DNA of 64,000 nt from positions 138,906 through 202,905 of the forward strand of contig NZ_JBQKLI010000002.1 of NCBI RefSeq assembly GCF_052116305.1. Reading direction: 5' to 3'. Made by a program: the position numbers and the translations under genes. The number at the start of each line of letters is the position of its first letter. Positions within the stretch are counted from its first letter, which is position 1. Shown piece after piece: positions 18,237 to 27,373 of the stretch. The stretch is from JBQKLI01 sp012798975 (GTDB taxonomy: Bacteria; Bacillota; Clostridia; Tissierellales; Peptoniphilaceae). Under the pieces are notes generated by a model. That model had not been told where the DNA came from. It saw only the letters and a list, made by a program, of their open reading frames with translations, and ran no database searches.

Positions 18237-19184
18237 TTAAAGCTTACCACTATCATTTAATGAAAGTAATTCTTCTGGAAACGGCTCGAATATAGTTTGT
18301 CCTAACAAGTATTCAATATTATATTTTATAGAGTAACCTTTTAAAATACTCGCTATGGCAGATTTGTCAATCTTTCCATTTCTGTATTTTTCCATTAATT
18401 GTAAGATAAACACTTTTTCTTCTTTGCTCGCGAAGTTTGAGAAATACCCAAATATATGTTGATAGGCATTAATGTAATTCTTTTTAGAAGGTAGGTTCAA
18501 AAATAATTTTACCATTTCATTAAAGTAATTATCTAACACTATATTTGTTTCTAATTTTTCATGATTTGCAACAATTAGCCCTAATTTGTTTTTTAATGTT
18601 TGATTATAAGCAAAGTATAAATATTTATTTTTTGCATGATAATCCGCTAATTTTTTTATAGATTTACTTTGTGCCATTTTTTTAAAATTAAAAATCGCAT
18701 ATAGTTTTGTAAAAAAATGCTCTCTTATTATCAGGTTTGTTAATCTCCCTTCTTCTTCAATTGGCAAATAAGGGAAATGCTTTTCCATTTCAGCCGCAAA
18801 TAAACCCTTACTTTTTCCGATTACAGGGGATTTTTCCATACCCGAGTATACTTTAACATCTTTTATCCCACAAGATGGTGATCGTCCTTTTAATATAAGT
18901 CCATCTATATCGGAAATATCTTTAAGAATATCTTGGGAATATTTTTTCATATCATTCGTTAAATATTTTTTAGATTTAGGTTGAACTAATTCTATACCGT
19001 CATGCACTTTAATTAAACGCAGACTTTCTCTTGGTAATCCTAAACCAATTTCTATCTCAGGGCACAGTGGAATAAATTCAATTTGATCTTTCATTTTATC
19101 TAATAGATCGAATTGTACAATAGCACCATTATATCTGCAATTCTCAAAACCTAAACACTTACTTATTAAGATTTTTGGTTTCAC
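18237..19184 (-). CDS. DUF523-DUF1722 fusion protein (YbgA-like C-terminus)
   Basis: The N-terminal ~150 residues are a DUF523 domain with conserved cysteines (LISKCLGFENCRYNG; LCPEIEIGLGLPRESLRL; LKGRSPSCGIKDVKVYSG). The C-terminal ~150 residues match DUF1722/YbgA (IREHFFTKLYAIFNF; LADYHAKNKYLYFAYNQ; FGYFSNFASKEEKVFIL). These proteins usually sit next to photolyase genes, as here. Their biochemical role is not established; the neighbour suggests a DNA-repair or light-stress function. It is translated from GTG at 19184, with GGAGG seven bases before. It is the last gene in the operon TspO-like, photolyase, DUF523-DUF1722. Confidence 0.85.
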   Translation of the reverse strand: MKPKILISKCLGFENCRYNGAIVQFDLLDKMKDQIEFIPLCPEIEIGLGLPRESLRLIKVHDGIELVQPKSKKYLTNDMKKYSQDILKDISDIDGLILKGRSPSCGIKDVKVYSGMEKSPVIGKSKGLFAAEMEKHFPYLPIEEEGRLTNLIIREHFFTKLYAIFNFKKMAQSKSIKKLADYHAKNKYLYFAYNQTLKNKLGLIVANHEKLETNIVLDNYFNEMVKLFLNLPSKKNYINAYQHIFGYFSNFASKEEKVFILQLMEKYRNGKIDKSAIASILKGYSIKYNIEYLLGQTIFEPFPEELLSLNDSGKL

Positions 19185-19202
19185 TTCATTTCCTCCAAAT
19201 AT

Positions 19203-20618
19203 TTATATATTAAACATTTCTAACGCTTTTTGTCTTTGCGTTTTATGATCTACGATAGGGCTTACATACAATTTTTTTATATCAATACCGTAGTTTTCTT
19301 CTAGCTGTTTCTTAAATTTAAAGGGTTCATGTATATATTGTGTTGGAATATCTTCCAATTCCTTTACATACCTTTTTATAAACTTACCTTCAGGATCGTA
19401 CTTCTTACTTTGAGTGATTGGGTTAAAAATCCTAAAGTAAGGGACTGCATCAGTTCCTACAGATGCAGCCCATTGCCACCCGCCAATGTTAGAGGCAATA
19501 TCATAGTCTATGAGCATTTCAGAAAAATATTTTTCGCCTAGCCTCCAGTCAATCAGTAAGTCTTTAATTAAAAAAGAAGCGGTAATCATTCTAAGACGAT
19601 TGTGCATCCAACCTTCTTCACTAAGTTGGCGCATTGCTGCGTCTATTATAGGGAATCCAGTTAGTCCAGATTTCCATTTTATAAAATTTCCCTCATCATA
19701 TTCCCAATTAATACATCTATATTTTTCAATTATCTCTTCATTGTGCTGATTTGGATGAAAATAGTATATCATATTATAGAAATCTCTCCAGGCTAGCTCT
19801 TTAATAAATATTTCTTTTCCCAGAGAAAAAGGCATCATTGTTGCAGCATTGAATACTTCTCTGACAGACAACTGACCTGTTGTTAAATAATGCGATAAAT
19901 GACTTGTTCCATCAAGAAACGGATATTCTCTATTTTCGTTGTAACTACAAAGTTTCGCGTTCATAAAATCAGCAAGGCATTCTCTAGCATTCTCTTCTCC
20001 TATAAACATAGAAAAGTCATTATTCAAAAGACTTCTTAATTCAATAAACTTTTCTTTACCAATAGGGTCTTTTTTACTGAAATCGCTTAATATAATCTCA
20101 GATAGTTTAGCATAATCAATATTCTGTTCTTCAGGTTTTTTGCTACCCATCCATTTATTATAATAATGTGTAAAAACTTTATAATGAGAATTGTCCTCTT
20201 TCAATACTTTGTTTGCTGAGTGTAAATGATGGTCATAAAATGAGAAAACTTCAACGTTTTTTCTTTTTAGGAATCTATTCAACTTTTGTTCTTGAGATTT
20301 CCCATATCCGCATTCAATAATATTATAATATATTTTGTCTATGTTACTAAATTCATTGAGAAGTGTATCAAAACAAGTTAAAATTTCTCCATATAAAAAA
20401 TAAATATCCAGACCTTTTTTTAAACAACTTTCATAATAGCTATTCAACGAAGAAAAAAAATAAGCATAACTTGTCGTTTCAATCTTTATTAGCTCAGGAT
20501 CTAAATGATATATAAATATAAGATTTTCATTATCTTTTATGTCATTGATAGCACTAATAAGCGCGGTATTATCATGAAATCTAAAATCATTTCTTATCCA
20601 TAAAACAGAATTTCCCAC
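19203..20618 (-). CDS. phrB: Deoxyribodipyrimidine photolyase
   Basis: A 471-aa FAD flavoprotein that uses blue light to split cyclobutane pyrimidine dimers. The N-terminal antenna domain begins VLWIRNDFRFHDNTAL. The C-terminal FAD-binding domain shows SHLSHYLTTGQLSVREVFNA, KELAWRDFYNMIYY, and the signatures WMHNRLRMITASFLIKDLLI and DIASNIGGWQWAASVGTDAV with PYFRIFNP. The tryptophan-rich segment fits the electron-transfer path. The start is the GTG at 20618, after AGGAGG. An oxygen- and light-dependent repair enzyme is slightly unusual in a likely anaerobe, though it occurs in several clostridial groups. Confidence 0.95.
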   Translation of the reverse strand: MGNSVLWIRNDFRFHDNTALISAINDIKDNENLIFIYHLDPELIKIETTSYAYFFSSLNSYYESCLKKGLDIYFLYGEILTCFDTLLNEFSNIDKIYYNIIECGYGKSQEQKLNRFLKRKNVEVFSFYDHHLHSANKVLKEDNSHYKVFTHYYNKWMGSKKPEEQNIDYAKLSEIILSDFSKKDPIGKEKFIELRSLLNNDFSMFIGEENARECLADFMNAKLCSYNENREYPFLDGTSHLSHYLTTGQLSVREVFNAATMMPFSLGKEIFIKELAWRDFYNMIYYFHPNQHNEEIIEKYRCINWEYDEGNFIKWKSGLTGFPIIDAAMRQLSEEGWMHNRLRMITASFLIKDLLIDWRLGEKYFSEMLIDYDIASNIGGWQWAASVGTDAVPYFRIFNPITQSKKYDPEGKFIKRYVKELEDIPTQYIHEPFKFKKQLEENYGIDIKKLYVSPIVDHKTQRQKALEMFNI

Positions 20619-20692
20619 GTTGCCCTCCTATGCCTATTCGTTTAGGCTTGTATTTTATTATCTTATAAAATATGTTAATAGAAAAACTAAGT

Positions 20693-21475
20693 TTAAGTGG
20701 TAGGAATAATTTTGTAATTGTTTTTATAAAATCTAAAAATTGATATCATTATAAGTAAAATCATCCCTACTATAGATGCTTTTTCTAATATAGGATACGA
20801 GCCCGAAAAGCCTTGGCTTGATTTAAGAAAATTATTGATTCCAAAATAAGCCCAGGCTATCGGTAAAGGGAATACAGCGTTTTTATTTTTTACGTTGACT
20901 AGAAATACAATCACTACAGCTACTATTAAGATTGTAAAAGCCCACAAAGTGTCAGATATTCCAAATCCATTCCAGTTGAGTTTAACCAAAGTTGCAGACA
21001 TGTTTACAACTGTTGCTATAAAAAGCCAACCGGCATACATTCCAAATGATAAAGGTATTATAAAATGCCCTTTAGATTTTAATGATAATAATTTTTCTAA
21101 TATTAATGATAGCGAAAATAAAAAAGCAACAATAAAAATAACTGACAATTCTAATTGTAGATAAGAAAATGATATAATCCATAGTATGTTGAATAAACTG
21201 GAAAAGCGGAAGAGCGAAGTAATTCTATTTATAACGTTTTTATAGTAATCATTATCACTTCTAATTACCATTATAATACATGATAAAATTACAAGAATAT
21301 AAATTATGCTCCAAATACTGAATGTAGTTGGGCTTGGTGTTATCAGGGTCAAATATCTGTCAGATACCTTTTTTTGTGAGTAGCCATTGATTAGGCCGAG
21401 GGCTCCGAGGGCATTTATTACAAGTGTTAAAAATAATATTAATATATTTATAATTGCTTTTTTTCTTTCTTTCAT
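20693..21475 (-). CDS. TspO/MBR-like (tryptophan-rich sensory) membrane protein
   Basis: A ~260-aa protein with about eight hydrophobic segments. Trp-containing motifs TTFSIWSIIYILV, MYAGWLFIATVVNMSATL and IAWAYFGINNF place it with the long TspO/tryptophan-rich sensory proteins. TspO-like proteins bind porphyrins and are linked to light and oxidative stress; the long forms are often beside photolyase and DUF523/DUF1722 genes. I start at ATG 21475 (MKERKKAIIN) because AGGAG is at the right distance; the frame extends 18 bases further. First gene of the photolyase operon. Confidence 0.75.
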   Translation of the reverse strand: MKERKKAIINILILFLTLVINALGALGLINGYSQKKVSDRYLTLITPSPTTFSIWSIIYILVILSCIIMVIRSDNDYYKNVINRITSLFRFSSLFNILWIISFSYLQLELSVIFIVAFLFSLSLILEKLLSLKSKGHFIIPLSFGMYAGWLFIATVVNMSATLVKLNWNGFGISDTLWAFTILIVAVVIVFLVNVKNKNAVFPLPIAWAYFGINNFLKSSQGFSGSYPILEKASIVGMILLIMISIFRFYKNNYKIIPTT

Positions 21476-21619
21476 TTTTATACTCCTATTCATATATGTT
21501 TTTTTGATAAACTGAAAATAACTATTAATTCCTTTTATCTATATTGTTTTATATTTAGACAATTTTATTATACTCGTGCTTCCAGTTCTTTTGATTAATC
21601 CATAAATTGATTGCCTCCT

Positions 21620-21844
21620 TTATTCATTAGATATATTTATTTCATCTCCATCTGGTAATATAAATGCCTGCACAAACTTGACACCTAGTACATCAGCGAT
21701 GGCCTTCAACTCATCCAAGGTTACCGTTTCTCGTTGTAATTTTTTATTGAAATTCTGTGGAGTCTGGCCAATACGTCTAGCAAGTTCGGAAACACTTATA
21801 TTCATTTGCTCACACAGTTCTTTAATCATTTCTGCCGTAGTCAT
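21620..21844 (-). CDS. Small XRE-family helix-turn-helix protein
   Basis: A 74-aa protein that is almost entirely a Cro/C1-type domain: MIKELCEQMNISVSELARRI, then GQTPQNFNKKLQRETVTLDE and LKAIADVLGVKFVQAFIL. GGAGGTG precedes the ATG. Such solitary regulators are common at the edges of mobile elements; the target is unknown. No operon partner is evident: the next minus-strand unit upstream is the recombinase fragment with its own terminator. Confidence 0.75.
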   Translation of the reverse strand: MTTAEMIKELCEQMNISVSELARRIGQTPQNFNKKLQRETVTLDELKAIADVLGVKFVQAFILPDGDEINISNE

Positions 21845-21935
21845 ACAACACCTCCAAGTTTACGCTAAGAATATTATAAACCATTTGGTTGATAAACACA
21901 ATAGTTATTAAAATATTATTATAATCAGCAAGCAA

Positions 21936-21973
21936 AAGAAAACCCACAACTCTACTTCAGAGTCATGGGCTAT
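21936..21973 (-). terminator. Terminator after the recombinase fragment
   Basis: GCCCATGACTCT-GAAGT-AGAGTTGTGGGT on the minus strand forms a stem with one symmetric mismatch pair, followed by TTTTCTTTT. Confidence 0.6.
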
Positions 21974-21986
21974 TTACTTCTGATTT

Positions 21987-22457
21987 TCATATTTCCATTT
22001 CAATGCCAGATTTGAAGGATATGACGAAGTGTTCTTCATAGACTGTAACACTCTGGATTATCTTCCTTACAAGCTTATCATCATATTCTAAGGTGCGGAA
22101 TTTGTTCTTGCGGATAAATTCAATCAGCTCATTGATTCGCTCGTTCTCGCCACTGAGGGAGGCATCTTCTACTAAAAGGAGCTGTCGCTTGTCTCTCAGC
22201 TCATCAATCTCATCTGCTAGATGTTCATAATCTTGACCCTTATTAGCCAGCTTGATGAGTTCTTTTTGCTTTTCCTCCAGTAAGTTGTTAATCTCTGAAA
22301 TTTGGTATTCTGTGGTTTCGCCAATCACAGCATGAATATTCTCTTCCAGTGTCTTTATCATATTGTTCCCACCTGCAAGTAGCTTATTAATTGCAGTCAT
22401 TACTGCACCATAAAGTTCATCTTCTTTTACGGTTCGGTTCTTACATACCTCAGGACC
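21987..22457 (-). pseudogene. Large serine recombinase, C-terminal fragment
   Basis: About 156 codons, from GPEVCKNRT through the coiled coil to the C-terminus. They are nearly identical to the end of the complete recombinase at 50920-52482 (INKLLAGGNN; KTLEENIHAVIGETTEYQIS; LVEDASLSGENERINEL; FRTLEYDDKLVRKIIQS). The catalytic domain is absent. At its upstream side it is joined directly to the stop codon of the DUF91-like gene (22458-22460), so this is a rearrangement junction. Confidence 0.85.
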
Positions 22458-23036
22458 CTACGGAGTTAATCTAAAGCAACTCATGTCAACATTATTGCTA
22501 TTAAGCCACGCAACTGCCGACAATGTCTGCTCATCAAAATCAGACGCCACCAAGATGATCCTTTGCTTTTCATTGAAGTTCTTCTGTGCATCATTCACCC
22601 GAAGGAACTCATTTAACTTACGAATACGAAGTTCAAATGAGGTTAACTCTCCCGGTTCAAACTCACTTCTATATTTTTCAATGTATGGAGCGTAAACTTT
22701 TTTCACTAAATCATCGATTTTATCTATTGTTGCGTAACTAGCTACATATCTTATTGCTTGAAATTCAAAAGCTTCTTTGCGATGTTCAATATCTTTTCGG
22801 TCCCTCTTAATTTCAATTAGTACAATATTTCCGTTGTTATCGACTGCGGTCAAATCACTTCTTCCATTCTTCTCATTTCTAACTTGTCTACCGACAATGA
22901 GCATAGATTCTTCTTCATCACAGATCATATCAATACTGTTTCTTAAAACTTCCTCTATATCATTTTCAGTCATATTCAGTTCTGAAAAAGTGACCGGTTC
23001 AATCCTGGCAGCTTGTTTCCCTTTAATACTGTACAT
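22458..23036 (-). CDS. DUF91/NucS-like endonuclease domain protein
   Basis: A 192-aa protein with a PD-(D/E)XK-type core: NEKNGRSDLTAVDNNGNIVL followed by IEIKRDRKDIEHRKEAFEFQ. The Asp, then Glu-x-Lys spacing fits the NucS C-terminal nuclease fold, and the Gln in FQAIRYVASY is also typical. Such domains cut DNA or act as small RM-associated nucleases. It follows the methyltransferase gene 23058-24119 by 21 bp on the same strand and is the last gene of the island's operon. It may be the restriction effector or an accessory nuclease. Its 3' end abuts the recombinase fragment; the C-terminus SCFRLTP may therefore be shortened. Confidence 0.7.
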   Translation of the reverse strand: MYSIKGKQAARIEPVTFSELNMTENDIEEVLRNSIDMICDEEESMLIVGRQVRNEKNGRSDLTAVDNNGNIVLIEIKRDRKDIEHRKEAFEFQAIRYVASYATIDKIDDLVKKVYAPYIEKYRSEFEPGELTSFELRIRKLNEFLRVNDAQKNFNEKQRIILVASDFDEQTLSAVAWLNSNNVDMSCFRLTP

Positions 23037-23057
23037 GTTCTACACCCCCAACATATT

Positions 23058-24119
23058 CTAATCCATCGCTTTCACTTTACTCTCAATAAAGTTAATTTCA
23101 TTTTGGCCCAGACCATATTTTTTATATAACTGTTGGTCAATTTCAGGAATAGATTTCGTCCAATCAATATCAGAATCAGAGGTAAAGTCTTGCATCGGAA
23201 CTTTTTTCCATTTATCTGGAGCTGTATCTTGCGTCATTTTTAGAACTCCTAATAAAGCCCTAGAAAATTTGGTTTTCACATATTTCTTTAAATTATTCGC
23301 CTCAATTTCAGTGTTAAATGAGCCAAATCCTAAAAAGGTTTCCGTATAACCAACTTCGGGCGATACTACAAGAGGTTCTGTTATTCTTTCACCAAATCCT
23401 GCCGTTACTGCTTTTGGAATCAACACTTTATATTTGTCTAAGTTTGAATGTTTCAACAGAAAATTTCTTCTTATATATCGGGTAGTTCTTGTCAATCCAT
23501 CAAGCCCATATATCAATACATCATTATCTCTACTTTTTTCGTTTTGAAATACTTCAGGTAATGATTTAAAAATGTTTGTCCTAAGACGCTTCTCTTTTCC
23601 ATTAGACTTAACTTTACTTTTTAATTTCTGATTCCAGTCATAAACCTGTTTCAAATCAAACTTGTTTTGCAGGTATATATGGCTAAATATAGACTCAAAA
23701 CTAGAAGTGATTTCAACTTTATTAGATATATCAATTAATTCTTTCGGCTTACCAAAAAGGTAATCATCAATATACAACTCAACTATTTGAGGATCTTTTC
23801 CATTGCTATAAATTAACTGTTTACCGCTTAATCCATTATCATATCCATGTTTCCAATGAATTATATTAGTATATTTTGCGCCGTTAATTCCTGGAAATGC
23901 ATCTTCAACATTATCAATTGAAATAATTTGAGTATCATGTTTTACTTCCTCGTTGTTTAATAACGATAACCCATTTTTATTTTTGGGAAGTTGCCAACTT
24001 GTCGGAAAAATAAGTGAAGCTTCATCGCCAACACTTATAGCCATTCTGTAAAAATTAGCATATAACTGATACGCTCCATCTTGATATGGTGGATTTCCCA
24101 CCACTACATCAAATTTCAT
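23058..24119 (-). CDS. Adenine DNA methyltransferase, catalytic half (NPPY) plus target-recognition region
   Basis: A 353-aa protein that starts almost directly with motif IV of N6-adenine methyltransferases: KFDVVVGNPPYQDG at residues 2-15. The later part has EASLIFPTSWQLPK (motif VI-like) and a long variable region that could recognise the target. It has no SAM-binding motif I of its own. That motif is at the C-terminus of the protein encoded upstream (24119-27373), and the two genes overlap as TAATG. I infer that the two polypeptides together make one methyltransferase. Eco57I-type methylase domain proteins are its closest recognisable class. Confidence 0.8.
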   Translation of the reverse strand: MKFDVVVGNPPYQDGAYQLYANFYRMAISVGDEASLIFPTSWQLPKNKNGLSLLNNEEVKHDTQIISIDNVEDAFPGINGAKYTNIIHWKHGYDNGLSGKQLIYSNGKDPQIVELYIDDYLFGKPKELIDISNKVEITSSFESIFSHIYLQNKFDLKQVYDWNQKLKSKVKSNGKEKRLRTNIFKSLPEVFQNEKSRDNDVLIYGLDGLTRTTRYIRRNFLLKHSNLDKYKVLIPKAVTAGFGERITEPLVVSPEVGYTETFLGFGSFNTEIEANNLKKYVKTKFSRALLGVLKMTQDTAPDKWKKVPMQDFTSDSDIDWTKSIPEIDQQLYKKYGLGQNEINFIESKVKAMD

Positions 24120-27100
24120 TATTTATTACCTCCAAACAATTCATCACATTTCGCTTCAAAATCACCTTCACCACGAGCAAAAGGCGTTGTATCTAGATAT
24201 ACCACGTGGGAATCATCAATATTTTTCGCATTTTCATCAAATCCAAAGATGAAATTTCGTGCGATATTATAGATGATTTCACTTGGCGCAAATCCATAGA
24301 CTTGGTTTTCAAGAATGTGCTTCAAGCGAGAATCTTTATCAGGAATTTGATCTTCTAAGCCGACATACAAACGTTTCACGATTTCTGTTAAATATAAACC
24401 TGATTTGATGTATAAATCAACAAATGTCTTATCTGGGTTCCTAAAATCTTCTGGACTTTCTTCCTGTAACTTATCCACCATCATCTTTACTACTTTTTTC
24501 GGTGTAAAGATTTGGTTGGTTTGTTGCGGTGGAATGTAGTCAAAAATATCCTCTTCTTGACTTTCATCAAAGTAGTTAGCCAACACTTGACGTTTATGCA
24601 GGAACTCCTGACATGACTCATCAAATACGATTGGATCAAAGAAATTATACGTATCACGCAAAGTACGAAATTGATTTAAGGTGATGCCGGTCACTTCTTT
24701 GAAAACTGAATTCGTGATAGTCGTGTCAAAGTTAGCAAGCGTTGTTGTAGGCTCACCGTAAGCCATCAAGAATGATGGGATTGTACGGGAAAAACCACGC
24801 AAGCGCGCACGGACATCATCTTCAACTGTATTTTTCTTCTTCTCTTCCGCTTTTTGAAGCACTGTTTCAGTTGCTTTTTGCGTCAATTCCTTAGTCTTAG
24901 TTTCAACAGTCGCAACAACTTCTTTCTTGAAGTTTTCTTCGATTTCTTGTTTCTTAGCTTCGTAAGTTGTTTTTGCTTCTGCTACCTTTATTGGGTCATT
25001 ATGCGATTCAGCAACCACTGACTTGTATTCCACTTCAGCTTCATTATGTTTGATTTCAGCTTGCCTTTGAACAGTTTCAACCTCACGTGCGATGACATTA
25101 GCACTTTGTTGCACAACTTGTTCTGCTGCGCTAGCCGTTAAACCGTTTTCTTTTGCTAGTTCTTTCACAGCATCTTGTGTGCTTTGTTTGAAGCTAGTTG
25201 CAACCACACTTGATAAGTTGTTAGCCGCGTCATCTGCTGCTTTTTCAACTGTCGCTTTGATATCTGCATAGACTTTTTCGCCAAAATGAGCTTCTGTTCT
25301 CGCTACTACAATATCTTGTTCAACAGTTACTTCACCATTGTCATCAACTTTTACATCCTTGGTATCAATCGGATCGTCCGTCTTACGTGGCACAGTCTTC
25401 CCTTGATCAACCGGATTTAATTGCTCAAGGATTTCACGCGCCCCAGCTGAAGCGAATATTCCTGAAATATTTTGGAATAGCAAGTTAGACATGAATCCAC
25501 GACGAACAACCTCTTGTGCCTTAATTGCCTTTGGAATAGTTAAGACTTGATTCACATCAAGCTCGACCATTTTTCCTTCATTATCTTCTGCAATGACAGG
25601 GAAAAAATTTAACAAGGTTCTAATGTTATCTCTTCGGTCGTCGGTTGTCCCACCACCGTTTGACGTCTTACGCAATAGGTTATTTGCAAATTCATCATAA
25701 ATAGTAAGTGTACGTTCTGGCGCAAAGTCGAAAACATAGGCATTTTCCTTTTGATGCATTTCACCATTTACTTCGTACTCCCATGGATTTTGAGCACGAA
25801 ATGCCGCTTGCATATACAGACTTGGTGATTTCATATTTGATAGCATGAGTACTGCTGTCCACTCTGGCACAGTCACACCAGTCGTTAATTGACCAACCGA
25901 TAATGTTATAGTTCGGTCATTTTCTGCAATTGCGTCTCTAACACGATCAAGTGACTTTTGATTGATGATTTGGTCATCAGTTGTTCTACCATCACCTGCA
26001 GCAAGAATGATTTCGTAGCTATCAAAAACCCGATGATTCTTAAGTAATTTCTCAAGAGCCTTCGCGCTAGCTACGCGATTTAATAACCAAAATGTATGTT
26101 TTAATTCAGCGCGTAGTTCTTCTGTAGAAAACGGGTACTTCTCATTATGAGACAGAGAATCCAACCATTTCTTTATATCTGCTTCGTAGATAAACTTCCC
26201 TACATCATTGGTTTCAAAAAATTCATTTAGATCAAAGGCATAGTCAATGTTCTCGCCATCAATTTTTGCACCTTTATTTACTTCATCAGTGATCATTTGA
26301 CTCATCTGATAAGAAAACAAGCTTAAACGAGGCATTTTTTCGTAGGGATTATTTTCTTCAGACTCTATTGGCCAATCGGCTTTTGCCTCTTGTTCATCAG
26401 CATATATCCAGTTATAAATTTGATCATCTGAAAACTTACCTGATGCAACTGCTTTAAATGGCGTCCCCGATAAATGTAGTGTGAAATTACGATTGATATT
26501 TTCAAACGCGATATCAGTTTTTAAAGTGTCAACCCCTTCATGAGATTCATCGATAACAAGCAAATCCCATTCTAAGTCTTTCACCCATTTCAATTTGTCG
26601 TGGTTTCCACCAAATGAAATCGCTCCTTTTAAATCTTGAAGTGAAATAAAGGCCAGCATTTTATTCTTGCCATCCATCATCTGTCCTATAAATTCATCTC
26701 GATCCATTACTGGACGATCTTTCAAGGAATCACTAGTAGAAACAAATGCATAGTCCGTTTGCCATGCAATGAATTTTTCAAAATCATCAAACCAAGAATT
26801 TGCAATAGCTGGTCGGTTGGTTACGATTAAAACTTTAGCCGCATCAAGTTTTCTTATGAAATCATACGTTGTGAGTGTTTTACCAAATCTTGGTTTAGCA
26901 TTCCACAAGAATTCACCACCTTTATATTTTTTTGCATAATCAAGCGTCATATTAACAGCATCTTCTTGCTCATTTCGCAAGGTATACTGTAATTTTTCCT
27001 TTACCTGACTTCTCTCATTATTACGAAAATCATTAAAATCAGCATGGGATTTTTCTGGTGTCCCATTATAGAAAAACCACTCAGTATTAGTGCGCTGTTC

Positions 27101-27373
27101 AATATTTTTGTACCTACGCAAATAAGTGTGCAGTTGTTTGTCCTTAAACCAATCATCAGACGTATTGAACTTTGCTGGTTCAGACCACAATTTGTCATAA
27201 GCTAAGTTAATAGCCGCCGTTTTTGTTTGCTCCTTAATACGTTCATCAACATTTTTACGTTCTGTATAGCCGATTTTTACCCACCCATTATAGTCTTGGA
27301 TAGTTGGCAACGTATAAGCGTAAATTTTCGGATAAATGATTTTAGTCGTTTTAATAACTGTATTATCACTCAT
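24119..27373 (-). CDS. GIY-YIG-like nuclease/DEAH helicase/coiled-coil/methyltransferase-N fusion
   Basis: A 1084-aa multidomain protein, probably the motor and core of a restriction-modification-like defence complex. In order: a T5orf172/GIY-YIG-like domain (IYAYTLPTIQDYNGWVKIGY, residues 17-36); a superfamily-2 helicase with Walker A KPRFGKTL (160-167), DESH box LLVIDESHEG (271-280) and motif III SGTPF (302-306); a helicase C-terminal half (ILAAGDGRTT; LSVGQLTTGVTVPEW); a long Ala/Glu/Lys-rich coiled coil; and the N-terminal part of a methyltransferase with motif X IFTPKKVV (955-962) and motif I-like TFVDLYIKSGLYLTE (~983-997). The polypeptide ends just before motif IV, which starts the next gene. 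It overlaps the gene before it as ATGA. Confidence 0.85.
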   Translation of the reverse strand: MSDNTVIKTTKIIYPKIYAYTLPTIQDYNGWVKIGYTERKNVDERIKEQTKTAAINLAYDKLWSEPAKFNTSDDWFKDKQLHTYLRRYKNIEQRTNTEWFFYNGTPEKSHADFNDFRNNERSQVKEKLQYTLRNEQEDAVNMTLDYAKKYKGGEFLWNAKPRFGKTLTTYDFIRKLDAAKVLIVTNRPAIANSWFDDFEKFIAWQTDYAFVSTSDSLKDRPVMDRDEFIGQMMDGKNKMLAFISLQDLKGAISFGGNHDKLKWVKDLEWDLLVIDESHEGVDTLKTDIAFENINRNFTLHLSGTPFKAVASGKFSDDQIYNWIYADEQEAKADWPIESEENNPYEKMPRLSLFSYQMSQMITDEVNKGAKIDGENIDYAFDLNEFFETNDVGKFIYEADIKKWLDSLSHNEKYPFSTEELRAELKHTFWLLNRVASAKALEKLLKNHRVFDSYEIILAAGDGRTTDDQIINQKSLDRVRDAIAENDRTITLSVGQLTTGVTVPEWTAVLMLSNMKSPSLYMQAAFRAQNPWEYEVNGEMHQKENAYVFDFAPERTLTIYDEFANNLLRKTSNGGGTTDDRRDNIRTLLNFFPVIAEDNEGKMVELDVNQVLTIPKAIKAQEVVRRGFMSNLLFQNISGIFASAGAREILEQLNPVDQGKTVPRKTDDPIDTKDVKVDDNGEVTVEQDIVVARTEAHFGEKVYADIKATVEKAADDAANNLSSVVATSFKQSTQDAVKELAKENGLTASAAEQVVQQSANVIAREVETVQRQAEIKHNEAEVEYKSVVAESHNDPIKVAEAKTTYEAKKQEIEENFKKEVVATVETKTKELTQKATETVLQKAEEKKKNTVEDDVRARLRGFSRTIPSFLMAYGEPTTTLANFDTTITNSVFKEVTGITLNQFRTLRDTYNFFDPIVFDESCQEFLHKRQVLANYFDESQEEDIFDYIPPQQTNQIFTPKKVVKMMVDKLQEESPEDFRNPDKTFVDLYIKSGLYLTEIVKRLYVGLEDQIPDKDSRLKHILENQVYGFAPSEIIYNIARNFIFGFDENAKNIDDSHVVYLDTTPFARGEGDFEAKCDELFGGNK

